From: Beverwykella pulmonaria
Taxonomy: Eukaryota; Ascomycota; Dothideomycetes; Pleosporales; Melanommataceae
Length of the DNA stretch: 64,000 nt
Direction of reading: 5' to 3'
Assembly: GCA_001599595.1 (NCBI GenBank)
Contig: BCHH01000007.1
Location: 2,436,719 to 2,500,718, forward strand
The position numbers were made by a program, and so were the translations under genes. Every line of letters begins with the position of its first letter. Position 1 is the stretch's first letter. Of this stretch, positions 1 through 10,304 are shown one piece after another. The notes under the pieces were generated by a model. It ran no database searches. It was not told where the DNA came from and was given only the letters and a program-made list of their open reading frames with translations.

Positions 1-920
1 TCTGTAGACCAGCGGCGACCTGGCGAACAAGTGTACGCCCTTGTCGTAAAGAGATGGTGCGTGCGGGATTGGATGCGTCAATGTAAATCTGCAGCCGTTG
101 GCTCAATTGAGAGCGGATACTAATTCATGTCGTGTTCTTACAGGCTGGTCCAAGTCGTACAATGGTTTGTCGAACATCCATGATAGCAGATCTTGCGAGG
201 GAATGGGGACGTGATCTTTCGCTAAGAAGGGCATGTTGGGGGGAGGGGAGGGGAGGGGAATTAAGACTGTTTAGGCGAGATCTGGAAACTGAGAGAGGGC
301 ATAGAGAAAGGTACATTGTGCCGATTAACCCAGCTTTATAAAGAGTTTCGCTGCTGGACTCAGCAGCCAGTGCGGCGTATCTCAAAGGAGATGAGAAATG
401 TAATCTCATCCGAGCAAGTAATCTGGAAGAGTAATCTGGCCTGGTGAGACAGCTCTGAGATGGATCTGACTAAAGAAGCCCGTGAGGGAGGCCGTCATCG
501 TCTTCCGCTTGAGAAGACATCCAAAGAGGACTAGCAAGTGCTACTCGCAAGAGGCATTCCCAATTAAGTGCAAGCGATGCAAGCGATGCAAGCGGTGAAA
601 GGGCGTGACGTTGAAGCGAGCGGAGCGGAGGTGCAGGAGCCTTGGCTGGTGAATGGGCTGCGTACATAAGCTGAGTGGTCCAAGCTCCCTCAGCCCCGCA
701 CATAGACATTCACCACCAAGTCGCCGACGCTTTTCTCCTCACGTGCGGTCCTTCTCCCTCCCGACGTTATATGCTCCGTCGCATATTCGGTCCCAGAACA
801 CTCTTCTACCGCATATTCGCTTCCAGAACACTCTTCTACCACATACCCACCACCGTCATTAGCTGCAGATTTGTGCATAGCGACCACAAACACAGACATA
901 CTCCCATCCGCACAACCACC
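1..920. other. Intergenic / 5' flank of the macro-domain gene
   Basis: No reading frame here looks like a real gene. There is a G-rich run near 238-260 and short repeats of GATGCAAGC near 570-590. The part just before 921 contains two near-identical copies of a 27-nt segment (from about 780 and 810) and is probably the promoter and 5' UTR of the macro-domain gene. Confidence 0.5.
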
Positions 921-1934
921 ATGGACGAATCCATTCCGCTTTCTGAGATCCCACTTTCTGAGATCCCTACGCTGAGTTTGCTGTACAAGCTCCACCACAT
1001 CAAGCCTGTCGAGGACCTCGACGCCGAGTCCACCGAGTCCCTCCCCGCGCCGAATGCTGCCTATAACGACAAGATCAGCGTGATCCGCAAGGATATCACC
1101 ACCCTCGCCGTCGACGCCATCGTCAACGCTGCGAACAACTCGCTACTGGGAGGCGGCGGCGTCGATGGCGCCATCCACCGCGCCGCTGGTCCCGACCTCT
1201 ACGATGAGTGCGAGACGCTCGGCGGCTGCGAGACGGGCAGCGCAAAGATGACCGATGGCTATGATCTGCCCGCGAAAAAGATCATCCACGCCGTGGGTCC
1301 AATATACTGGAGCACAAAGTCCGAGGGTAGGCACACGGAGCTGCTGAGCGGATGCTATAGGAAAAGCTTGGAGCTGGCTGTGGACCACAACTTGAAGAGT
1401 ATTGCGTTCAGCGCGCTGAGCACCGGCATGTATGGGTATCCAAGTGGCGAGGCCAGCCATGTTGCATTAGACACCGTGCGCAAGTTCCTCGAGGAGGGCA
1501 AGGGCGACGAGATGGAGCGCATCGTCTTCTGTAACTTTATGCAAAAGGACGAGGATGCCTATTTCAAGAACATTCCGTGAGTCACTCTAATTGGGCCAAG
1601 TTGAATTGGGCTGATTACTGACTGCGTTTTCTATAGGACCTACTTCCCTCCCGTCGTCACCGAGTCCGAGTCTAAGGAAAAGAAGACGGAAAAGACACCC
1701 GAAGACAAGTCTACCGATGGCACCGAACTTGCATCAACACTCCCAGACCCTCCCACCAACGAGCCCGGGAGCCCTGAGGCAGCACAGCCATCCTCGAAAA
1801 AGCAGAAAACGGATATAACAGACGAAGACTTCGTGGTGCTCGACAAGGAGGAGGTCAAAGAGGCAAAGGAGGCCGAAGCTGAGGCGAAAGCGGCAGAGGC
1901 AAAGGCGGAGACTGCTCCCAAGGCAGACCTTTGA
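921..1934 (+). CDS. Macro-domain protein (ADP-ribose-binding / O-acetyl-ADP-ribose deacetylase type)
   Basis: Two exons, 921-1576 and 1637-1934, with a 60-nt GTGAGT...TATAG intron; splicing gives 317 aa. The ATG at 921 is preferred over the upstream in-frame ATG at 675 because the family homology starts near residue 50 and the preceding segment is low-complexity, repeated sequence. Residues about 50-215 form a macro domain of the MacroD type. The hallmarks are [20 protein letters not shown], the AIHRAAG loop and an STGMYGYP segment, which bind ADP-ribose and its phosphates. Family members remove mono-ADP-ribose from proteins or hydrolyse O-acetyl-ADP-ribose or ADP-ribose-1''-phosphate; which substrate applies here cannot be told. 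The C-terminal about 85 residues are a low-complexity tail rich in Glu, Lys, Ala and Pro, with a basic SSKKQKTD patch that could be a nuclear signal (inference). Confidence 0.9.
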
Positions 1935-2618
1935 CCTAAGCATTGGACTCACGGATTTACGATCTGCATAATTACGAGGCAGGGCCATCTTTTGGAGTCT
2001 GGGCAGAAATTGCATGCATAGATTATACCCTGGTGCGAGTAGGTTGGGTCTTCCACCATCAACTCGAAATGGACGACTCTCTTGTTGACAGTGTCAGTCG
2101 GCGCTGATATTATGTCGATTGTGCATGCGCTGAACTCGATCCTCTTTACAATAGCTGTCGGGTGAGGTCAGACCGTGTCAGCTCACACCATTTAGTTTCA
2201 AAGAAATGTAATCCTTCGCATATACAAAGGTAGTCTACAATGGAACTTGATCACTTTGACTTCCCGCCACAGTTGCTGAGTATTCTTCGATACCAGAGCC
2301 TGCTTGTACCGTGGCTACGAGTGCGAGTCCTAACTTTGAGTAAATCGTTGGGTATAAGACAGGATCCCTGTACAGCTAATTTCATTTCTGGCCCAGGACG
2401 CAAATTTCTCCCCTGGAGTCGGTCCATTTCCTCTGTTGCTGACCATTTCCCTAGATTGTTAATTTTGGAATATGAGATGCGAATGCGAGCGTAGCGGAGG
2501 TATTTAGCACTCGGTATTGGATGCCACATGCTTACGCTAAAAGTTGGTCCACCAGCCACATCTCACTATCTCAACCTCAACATCAACCTTTGAATCTTTC
2601 GGGTTCTTTCAAGCGACG
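1935..2618. other. Intergenic region, no gene seen
   Basis: This is the 3' flank of the macro-domain gene and the promoter of the downstream SDR gene, both on the plus strand. Short open frames (for example 2240-2494) have no recognisable domain and unremarkable composition. The pyrimidine/CA-rich run at about 2560-2610 looks like the 5' leader of the SDR mRNA. Confidence 0.4.
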
Positions 2619-3638
2619 ATGATCATCTCCGTGCTATCCAACATCGCCTTCACTGTTGGTGCTGGAGTGCTGTTGCTCGCTGTATACCATGCCCTTCGTT
2701 TCGTCTACTTGTTCGTCTTCATCCCGGGCCCCGAGGTGCAACTACAGTCTTACAAGCATGCAATCATCCGCGGTACTGTCCCAGAAGCCTCAAAAGATGA
2801 AATACACTGGGCCCTTATCACAGGGTCGAGCGGTGGCATCGGCTTTGGATATGCGCAGCATCTTCTTTCTCTTGGCTTCGGCGTCATCATCCTCTCGCAC
2901 ATTGACTCCAAAGTGCAAGAAGCCGAAAGCAAGCTCCGAAAAGCATACCCTCGTGGCTCCATCAAGAGTATAGTGATGAACTGCCAAACCGCCTCCATCA
3001 CAGACATCAAAGCCCTTGTGACCGATCTTCAGGACCTCCCAGTTACGATATTGATCAACAACGTCGGCGGCATCCCTATGGAGTACCCGCATTTCCGGCC
3101 GTTCGCGGACTTCGAAGTTGATGGCATCGACAACCACTTCGATATGAACGCACGCTTCATGACGCACCTCACCCGCTTCATGCTACCCCATCTCACCCGC
3201 CACGCACACCCGCGGTCCTTGATCTTGAACATTACGTCCGCTGCCCGCTTTGGACTTCCTTATCTCACCATGTACAGCGCGACAAAGGGGTACGTGAGCG
3301 CTTTCTCGCACGCGTTGTCCCGCGAATTCAAGATGTTCAAGCAGCCAGTCGACTGCCTCCTCATCATTCCGGGGGACGTGGTCAGTGATGGGAATTGCAT
3401 TGGCGTTGAGCCCGGGTCGCCGAATGCAAAGGAGTATGCGAGGTTTGTGTTAGAGAGAGTGGATGGGGCGGTCGCGCAGGGACGTCTGGAAATTAGTCCG
3501 TGGTGGAAGCATGCGTTGCAGATTGGGGTGCTGGGGTGGATGCCCGAGAGTATTGTTGAGAGTGAGGTCGCCAAGGTAAGTTTGTTAAAGAGGGATCTTT
3601 GGGCTAGGGAGGAGGAGAAGATGATGAAGAAGCGGTGA
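2619..3638 (+). CDS. Membrane-anchored short-chain dehydrogenase (3-ketoacyl-CoA reductase / HSD17B12-like)
   Basis: Single exon, 339 aa from the ATG at 2619, which starts directly with a hydrophobic segment (residues about 3-35) and so fits better than the upstream ATG at 2544. A Rossmann fold follows: cofactor loop TGSSGGIG near residue 68, the NNVGG turn near 146, a serine in NITSAA, and the catalytic YSATK near 218. The N-terminal membrane anchor followed by an SDR domain is the architecture of microsomal very-long-chain 3-oxoacyl-CoA reductases and 17-beta-HSD-type enzymes, which reduce ketones with NADPH at the ER. A specific substrate cannot be assigned. The C-terminus is charged (EEEKMMKKR), like an ER-retrieval tail. 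Confidence 0.85.
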   Translation: MIISVLSNIAFTVGAGVLLLAVYHALRFVYLFVFIPGPEVQLQSYKHAIIRGTVPEASKDEIHWALITGSSGGIGFGYAQHLLSLGFGVIILSHIDSKVQEAESKLRKAYPRGSIKSIVMNCQTASITDIKALVTDLQDLPVTILINNVGGIPMEYPHFRPFADFEVDGIDNHFDMNARFMTHLTRFMLPHLTRHAHPRSLILNITSAARFGLPYLTMYSATKGYVSAFSHALSREFKMFKQPVDCLLIIPGDVVSDGNCIGVEPGSPNAKEYARFVLERVDGAVAQGRLEISPWWKHALQIGVLGWMPESIVESEVAKVSLLKRDLWAREEEKMMKKR

Positions 3639-3931
3639 GAATGTTTTGTGTGTGAGGGATGAGGGATAGAGGTGTGAGGGTACATGACTTTAATAATGGG
3701 TGGGATGTAACAGCGCGGTGTGCGCTTAGGACGATTTCGATAAATTCGTAGAGAGCAGGCTGGTAGAAAGAGTCGTATTCAATATGATAAGGTTGATCCT
3801 CTTGCCATCTACCTAAATTTTTCTCCATCCATGCTCTTCTCCTCGCACATGAGAACAGGTAGATTATGATGTTTGGTGGTACATTCGCCGAATCGTTGCC
3901 AGGATGTGAGCAACGCTCACCTATCATCCGC

Positions 3932-4795
3932 TCAGAACTTCAACCCCTTTAGAGCCGACACATCCACATCCACATCCACGATCCCCCCTCCAAATTCAGC
4001 CTCCCAGTCATCTTCATAATCGCTAGAATCTTCCGAGTCATACTCGCTGCTGTCGTCCTCATCCCAACTCTCATCATCCTCATCATTCTCCCAGTCCCCA
4101 TCGCTCTCCTCATCTCCATCATCCTCCCCATCCACACACGTGATCTCCGCATGATGCACTCCAGGCAACGCCGCCAACTTATCCACCCTCAACCCCGCCA
4201 GCTTCCCCGTCAGCAACTCTCCACCCGTAACCCAGTTCTTTTCCTCCTCTCCGGCCTCTCTAACCATCCGAATCTGCACAATGCACTCTTCTCCCCAGAC
4301 ATTCACATTGTCAAACCTGAGCACCTCCAGCGTGTGCCATAGCGGCAACTCCGTATACGTAAGCCGATGCACGATCGACCCCGGGTACAGAGCATCCCCT
4401 TTATACGAAAACAAAACCTCCAGATGGTTTAGTGCTGCGAAAAACTCGCACAGGTCATCTGCGGTAGTAGACGCAGCCGGCCTGTGCGTAAGCCACGCAT
4501 CACGGGTTCCCTCGCACAACTTTACGTATTTGACGTTGGAGGCATAGGAGGTGTTTGCAGTTACGGTGCGCAAGAAGAGATCCCAGCGGATACAGCAGTC
4601 AGTGAGGCTGATGTTGGTTGCAATGTGTGTTATGGAGATGCGTGCAATAGAGCGACAGGTGAGCGTGAAGTTGATGATGGAGCGGTAGAGGGAGGATGAT
4701 TGTCCAATGGAGGGATCGTTGACGGTCGGGCGGTCCGGTGTGAGATGGATGCAGATTAGGTGGAGGATGGGTTCTGGAAGAGAGGTGACAGACAT
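3932..4795 (-). CDS. F-box-like protein with acidic C-terminal tail
   Basis: Single exon, 287 aa. The N-terminus (LPEPILHLICIHL, then a spaced TCRSIARIS) resembles an F-box, the Skp1-binding module of SCF ubiquitin ligases, but the match is loose. The middle part includes LEVLRFDNVNVWGEECI, a typical fungal F-box-protein body without obvious leucine-rich repeats. Residues about 215-275 are almost entirely Asp/Glu/Ser, and a short hydrophobic end follows. It converges with the upstream SDR gene (294 nt between stops). The ATG is the first in the frame and sits next to the F-box-like segment. Whether it acts in ubiquitination is an inference. Confidence 0.65.
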   Translation of the reverse strand: MSVTSLPEPILHLICIHLTPDRPTVNDPSIGQSSSLYRSIINFTLTCRSIARISITHIATNISLTDCCIRWDLFLRTVTANTSYASNVKYVKLCEGTRDAWLTHRPAASTTADDLCEFFAALNHLEVLFSYKGDALYPGSIVHRLTYTELPLWHTLEVLRFDNVNVWGEECIVQIRMVREAGEEEKNWVTGGELLTGKLAGLRVDKLAALPGVHHAEITCVDGEDDGDEESDGDWENDEDDESWDEDDSSEYDSEDSSDYEDDWEAEFGGGIVDVDVDVSALKGLKF

Positions 4796-5201
4796 GATGA
4801 AAGGTTGGATGGAATTGCGGTTGGTGATGCAAATAAAAGTAAGTTGAACGCGTTGATGGTTGGGAAACGCGTTGTCGCGTTAGTTTGTAAGCTAGGCTGC
4901 AAACGGAAAAGTGTCACACATGACGTCATCTGGTCGTCTTCTCAGAGTGGTACCATACAATCCTTAGGCACGGTTTCAACAACACCGCTGCGGCCGAGAA
5001 GGCACTGTGAAGAAGATGGCGTGGCCAATCTTTTAGTTTGCTCCCAAATGGGGTGTCAGTGTTACACAAACGTACCGCACCATTTCATCGACCAAGAGAT
5101 AAACAATTAACTCGAGCTAGGAATTGAAGGAATTTTATTAACTCTAAACTATCCTGCTGCATCGATCATCACTTGCTATATCTTAGGAATGTCCTATTAC
5201 A

Positions 5202-5640
5202 TGTGGTAAGTCGTTGTAAGCCCAGGACACCATACAGTCACGTGTATATGGCACTTACTAATCAGTCCGTCATATATATACCAGCTATAGCTATACATAT
5301 CTCAAGCATATCGCACATACATATACACACAATACACATTTTGGTACCCTGACACACACACACACACACACACCCTGTTTACAGTTGTGGTATCCTACAC
5401 TGGGGCATGGAACTTGTTGAGATGTGACGGAGTAGATAGAAAGGAAGATGATTGATATTGATTCTATGGAGGAACTACCGAAAAGATATAGTCTTACCAG
5501 GCAAACTAGGAGCCTGCCAAGATAGTGAATCGCAAACATAAAGATGAGTCACATGAGCAAACACGGAAGTGAGTCACATGAGCAAACATGAAGTTGTCTC
5601 AACATGTGACACACAGGCCGACAGAACTGCAGAACCGCAT
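5202..5640. repeat. LTR-like dispersed repeat, most complete copy
   Basis: Starts TGTGGTAAG and contains CACGTG, an AATCAGTCCGTC core and a TATATATA box, then continues through GATTCTATGGAGGAACTACC to repeated TCACATGAGCAAACA units. The first part recurs reverse-complemented at about 17.96-18.05 kb and 52.74-52.85 kb. The last part recurs at about 48.40-48.60 kb and, reverse-complemented, at 57.02-57.22 kb. The TG start and internal TATA-like box suggest a solo LTR of a retrotransposon; no retrotransposon ORF is adjacent. Confidence 0.6.
5352..5373. repeat. AC dinucleotide microsatellite
   Basis: About eleven AC units in a row, lying inside the LTR-like repeat. Confidence 0.9.
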
Positions 5641-6437
5641 AATCTAGCGAGAACGTTGTCTTCTGATAAGGGTTAGACCAGGTTCCTAATAGACAGATCG
5701 CGGCAGCAGAAATGAGCTATCGTCCTGCGGCTAATGGGAAGGGCCTCCTTACTATATGATCTTTCGCGAAATGATCCGGTGTAGCGAATTGGTATATTGC
5801 AATGCCGTATGCATGAAGGACTCGGTAGTTCGGTTTCATCAACGTACAACTCTCTTGTATCTAATCACCATTGCAGTGCCTCACTTTGGTATTCCTTCGG
5901 CAATGTACAATTGTTCCTAATCAATTACCGAAGTGTCGCGCTGATGATTCGCTGAGCCCTTGCTCGTGAACCGAACGTTTTAGATCTAGCTCCTACGCCC
6001 GAAAAATATCCCTTTATGCCATTCCGATGTCGAGCCAAGCGCATGCCTAGCATCTCGGGTTTTGGGTCGGGAATGTGCTCTGAGGCGAAGTGCCCGTGAT
6101 CCTAAGTGCAGGGGTGTCGGCGCGTAACAGGCTGAGAACGGTGTTAGCTGCTTGGCATTCTCGCGTGGAAGAGGCCAATGATCTCAAATAAGCCCCGCCG
6201 GTTTGCGATATTCCAACAATTCGGGGGCTGTGAAGGCACAGCAAAGATGCTGATGCGGCACAGTCAAAATCTTAAGACGGCATAAGCAGGGCTGACGCTT
6301 GACTTAAGTATCTACGAACGTCGTGTCTTTTGGCCATTATCAACCAGCAGAACCATCAACAACTTCTACATTCTCTACATTCTTTTCAACTTATCCATTT
6401 TATCCACGCTCCTTCACCATTCCAAATTCCTGCTACT

Positions 6438-7079
6438 ATGTTGTCATCTGTGATTACCTTCTTCGTCGCTGCTGCTAGTGCAAGCATTCTCCCATACGAA
6501 GATCAAACCATCTTTCGGATTACGCACGATGCCGAGAAACACATGAGCGGAGCGGGCTCTAGCCAATGTGCTGGCGCATCTTCGATTCAAAGCGATATCT
6601 TCTCTATCTCCCAATTAGAAATGGTCCCCGAAGTACCTGGCGCGTATGTTTTGACTCCCATTTATTCAACTTCCCTTTCTTGATAATCGTTGACCCTCAG
6701 TAGTGACTACCTACACTTCACTCCCATCAACAACCACTATTCATCTGGCTCGGAAGACTCCCTCTCAGAATCCACAAAGATTCTCCTTGAACACAAGATC
6801 AACGGCCGAGAAGGTGGTGTTTTCTTCGAATTTTGCCAAGTTTCCGGCCCCGTCCAGCACACCGTCGTACAACAATGTCCACCGGAGAAGGGCGACGCGG
6901 TCGCGGAGGTTCTGGACTGGATTCTCTACGATATGCCTGCTGCGAACTACCCCTTCAAGTACATCTCGGAAACACCTGATGGAACAGGCATGTTCTGCAT
7001 CAATGGTACAACGTGGGACAACCAGTTCAATACTCCAACACCTGAGCTGAGCGAAGCGAACGAAGTGATTGAGTTGTAG
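6438..7079 (+). CDS. Small secreted cysteine-containing protein (effector-like, unknown function)
   Basis: Two exons, 6438-6643 and 6701-7079, with a 57-nt GTATGT...TCAG intron; 194 aa. The N-terminus MLSSVITFFVAAASAS is a clean signal peptide with cleavage likely near residue 16. The mature part has four cysteines (in SSQCAG, FEFCQV, QQCPPE and MFCING), enough for two disulphides, and the net charge is acidic. No known domain is recognised. Small size, secretion and even cysteine number resemble fungal apoplastic effectors or cell-surface proteins, but that is inference only. The ATG at 6438 begins the signal peptide; an upstream in-frame ATG at 6330 would bury it. Confidence 0.75.
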
Positions 7080-7665
7080 GACTTGAAGGCGATGGTGAAT
7101 CTTCTGAGACTAAGAACTGGGTGTTCTGTATATACTTTCTTTCATGTACGGGCTTCTTCAAGAGAGAGATGGAGTTTTGGTTTGTATCCCGATTGGGCTT
7201 TGGCTAATTAGTTGCCACGGATGGTTTGGCGCAACATAATTACCACATGGATGTATGGTCAATCTGCATGCATACACAGATGGTAGATTTTCATGCCTTT
7301 AAGGCCTATTTCATAGTTCAAAAACATTCCAAACAATGTTAGAAGCCTACCATGTGTCGCTTACCTTCCCTACGACGGTACAGAACATTTTATGAGAGAG
7401 TGTCGAAGACAGCTCGCTGATTGGCTGGGTGCGATAGAATATTAAGCGCCCGGATATGTGATGGAAATCCTTCTTAATTTTGGCCGTCAACGTCTATTTC
7501 TGGACGAATCTGAAACATGGGAGTGGAGAAGAACACTCCGCATGATCGTCGGGATTTGAAGGGCATCAAAGAAAGGTTTGTAGGTAGATTGTTATGCTTT
7601 GCCATTAAGTCCAGGCCATCCACTTCGCACGTGTTTTCATGGAGATATCTATCCTCTCATTATCA
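7080..7665. other. Intergenic region between convergent genes
   Basis: 3' flanks of the secreted-protein gene (plus) and of the seven-helix membrane-protein gene (minus). I see no supported gene or RNA. Confidence 0.4.
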
Positions 7666-8736
7666 TTACCCCTCTCTCCCCGCACTTGAAGTTCCCTTCC
7701 GCCACCACATCACCATTGCAGTAGCAGCGATCACAATCCCCAATGGCTCGAAAAGAGCTTGCACCACCGGAAACCCATTTGCCGTCGTCCTGTATCCTTC
7801 GAGAAATTCATACCCATCGCGAGAATAGCTGTATCCGTTGGCATTCAAGTCAAAAGTATAGTACCAATCCAGCCATCGTTTCTCATCAGAGACAACGCTC
7901 CAGTTCCAGAGCACATAGTGCGTAGCAACGATGACACGGAAGAATGTGGTGAGTAGAAGGCCCCCAGCAGCCACCAAAAGCCACATCTACTTCGTTAGCT
8001 TCATCCCTCAGCATCAGAACCAGAGTACTTACAGAACCCCTAGCAATACTCTTGCTTCTTCTCAGCAGTGAAACACTGACGATTACAAAGAGGAACGCCG
8101 CCAAGGCGAGAGCCAAGAAATCGGCTGCAACCCCAATCTTGATCTGTCTTCCCCTCTGAAGCTGCCAGCCATCCTCGCTGCCTGTATCGAGCATCTTCGT
8201 GTCGACATAGAATGGGCTCAAGGTAGAATCGCCATTTCGTAAAAGCTTTTCGATGCTGTACGCTGCACTAGTCAAGCCAGTATCACGATCGCTAAGTCGC
8301 CAGAACCAGGACGTGTCCTTGAAGTCGTTGAGCGCATAAGAGGAGATGACGAAGTCGAAAATGATATAGCTGATTTGAGAACAGCGTAAACACCTAGGAT
8401 CGGAAAGAAGAGGTTCTTGAATAGCTTTCCGGAGTCAATCGCAAAGACTCAAGCAAATATAAACACCATTCCGAGTCTTTGAAGAAGCACGACTACCGAT
8501 GATTCGAAGCGATACTCGATCGGAACGTCGCTCTCAGCTATGATCAGACCGAATCGAACGCAGGGGAAAATGTAGCTGATCAGAAACAGAGCGATAGCCA
8601 GTCGAAGCGCGTGCGCCTTGTTTTTGAAAGTTGGAATGAGTAGGGCAATCAGAGCGATGCTCCAGATACTGAACAAAGCGACTTGTCCGTAAAGCTCGGC
8701 TTGGGTGTAGAAACTGCTAGACGTGCTTCCGTACAT
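7666..8736 (-). pseudogene. Seven-helix membrane protein gene, probably broken by a stop and a frameshift
   Basis: Reading from 8736 downward, the gene encodes about seven hydrophobic helices: near QVALFSIWSIALIALL, LAIALFLISYIFP, VVVLLQRLGMVFI, LFFPILGVYAVL running into YIIFDFVISSYAL, LALALAAFLFVIVSV, LLVAAGGLLLTTFFRVIV and LGIVIAATAMVMWW. One clear 46-nt intron (7987-8032, GTAAGT, GCTAACG branch, TAG) joins the last two exons. Between the third and fourth helices the frame meets TGA at 8449-8451 and then needs a one-base shift near 8376-8382; the sequence on both sides still reads as good membrane protein. An alternative is a 70-80 nt intron removing this part, which would delete a helix. 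The topology recalls fungal RTA1-like or orphan 7TM proteins, but I cannot place it in a family. Confidence 0.55.
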
Positions 8737-9072
8737 TTCTTAAAGTCCAGTCGTGCAAGGGTAAGTGTAACTGCCACAGGTAGAAGATGAAGAAGAAGAT
8801 GTGCTGCCGCCTCCGCCTCCGCCTCTGCCACCTTTCTTTGGAGCCATGGTCGGGCGCTGCTTGACGGAAGCTGTTGTTGCTCTGGAGGCAGGACTGAAAT
8901 AAGCGGAATTGTGCCTTTCGCGGGTGCCGTTAAGTAATTACTTGTAGTCGCAGATGTTGGGGGCTGAAACCTCACAGCTGAATGTGGATCTCTCCAAGGA
9001 TTTTTTTTGTTGGAAATGATATTGAAGGCAAGCAGGATGAAATACGGTTATACGAGAAATGCGAGGGACACG

Positions 9073-10304
9073 TATATGGTGAGCGGTTAACGGGTAAAGT
9101 GCAATAGCTTTTGCAGCCGAGATTTACCCCGCGCACACCTTAATTTCTATCTCAACTCTGTGAACTAAACTGTACAACGCAGTAGAAACCTTCAAATACA
9201 TATTACATTTTTTTTTTCAATTATGCGTACAAGCTTCTTCCATCTAAAAATAATAAATCTAACCTCCTGTAGCAGGTGGCGGCTAGTATATTAACTTTGG
9301 CAGGACCTTATAAACTCCGTGTCACGAGCAAAGCTCCATACCACTCGGCCATGAACTACCAAAAAGGTGCAGTGAACCTGATAGGTGAACTGTGCATAGA
9401 ATAGCATATATACGCATGACACTCCGCCGGCCTCTGCCCCCTTTTTTTTCTTCTTCATGCTTCCTTCTGTCGCTAGATAGGAATACAATGCTTATTATTT
9501 GAGCCTCTTCTATCCCCTTACAGTCTCCTCGTCCTCATCCTGCTGGCAAGCCTGTTGGTGAACGTTCAACTTATTCAAGTTATACAATTTGTTGGTATTA
9601 CGGTGGTGTCGGTATACCCGCCCGTGAAATGGGAAGGTACTCTGGACGCTGTTAATCGACTGCCCGTGGGTTTCGCAGAACGCTAGTCCACGGCAGTGCA
9701 AGAGCGCAGGGTACAGTAGAAAGAGTATGGATTGCTTGTGACCACGAATCTTCTACGTAGCAAGGGCTAGCTCCTTCTAAATTGCCGGAGCCGTATATTT
9801 ATGCCTGTGCGGATCTCGCTCGCTTAATCCGCACAGGCATAAATATACGGCCCCGGCAATTTAGAAGGAGAACACACCCGAGAATCAAAACCTACAATTG
9901 GCAAGCTAGTAGAGGACTTCGACGTCGCTGCTAGCCCTTGCTACGTAGAAGATTCGTGGTCATAAGCAATCCATACTCTTTCTACCGTACCCTGCGCTCT
10001 TGCACCGCCGTGGACTAGCGTTCTGCGAAACCCACGGGCAGTCGATTAACAGCATCCAGAGCACCTTCCCATTTCACGGGCGGGTGTACCGACACAATTA
10101 GTGGTGGTGCTTAAAAGGCATTTAATTCTAAAAATAGCTTTCTATTTTATCTCTTTGTATAATTTATAAAATTATTATACTATCCTCTAGGATTTATAGT
10201 AAAGGCTGGTTCATTAAAAATTAGGATTGTGATTGTCGCGACTTTGATGTTCCTAGCCAAGAAAAAAAGCTATTGCACTTTACCCAATTAACCGCTCAGC
10301 ATAC
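9073..10304. mobile_element. Non-autonomous inverted-repeat element, about 1.23 kb
   Basis: The ends are inverted copies of a roughly 40-bp sequence containing GAGCGGTTAA and GGGTAAAGTGCAATAGCTTT: left about 9073-9112, right about 10266-10304. They match except for a small indel and a few substitutions. No transposase frame is inside. The interior is AT-rich and contains a large two-level foldback (9606-10095). A TA-type target site is possible but not certain. The right end abuts the decayed alpha/beta-hydrolase, so insertion or associated deletion may have removed that gene's 5' part (inference). Confidence 0.6.
9606..10095. repeat. Two-level foldback: 166-bp outer arms and 44-bp inner hairpin
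   Basis: Outer arms 9606-9771 and 9930-10095 are reverse complements over all 166 positions with only about half a dozen differences, all transitions. Nested inside, 9771-9814 and 9827-9870 form a 44-bp stem with one mismatch and a 12-nt loop. The whole could extrude as a long cruciform. Confidence 0.9.

Larger units (their letters stand above)
4796..6437. other. Long intergenic region with a repeat
   Basis: About 1.6 kb without a recognisable gene. It contains an LTR-like dispersed repeat (5202-5640) with an AC microsatellite inside. The stretch 5640-6320 has no coding signal that I can see. The final about 110 nt before 6438 are CT/CA-rich and look like the promoter and leader of the small secreted protein. 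Confidence 0.5.

Noticed and set aside
675..920. Longer N-terminus of the macro-domain protein
   Set aside because: The extra residues come from a repeated, leader-like sequence; the ATG at 921 follows an ACCACC context and lies close to the domain.
2240..2494. 84-codon plus-strand frame before the SDR gene
   Set aside because: No domain, and an overlapping frame on the other strand is equally open; probably chance.
9295..9365. tRNA-like sequence on the minus strand (TGGCCGAGTGGT resembles an A box; the ends can pair over 7 nt)
   Set aside because: There is no B box (GGTTCRANYCC) or proper T-arm, and no acceptable anticodon stem, so I do not call an RNA gene.
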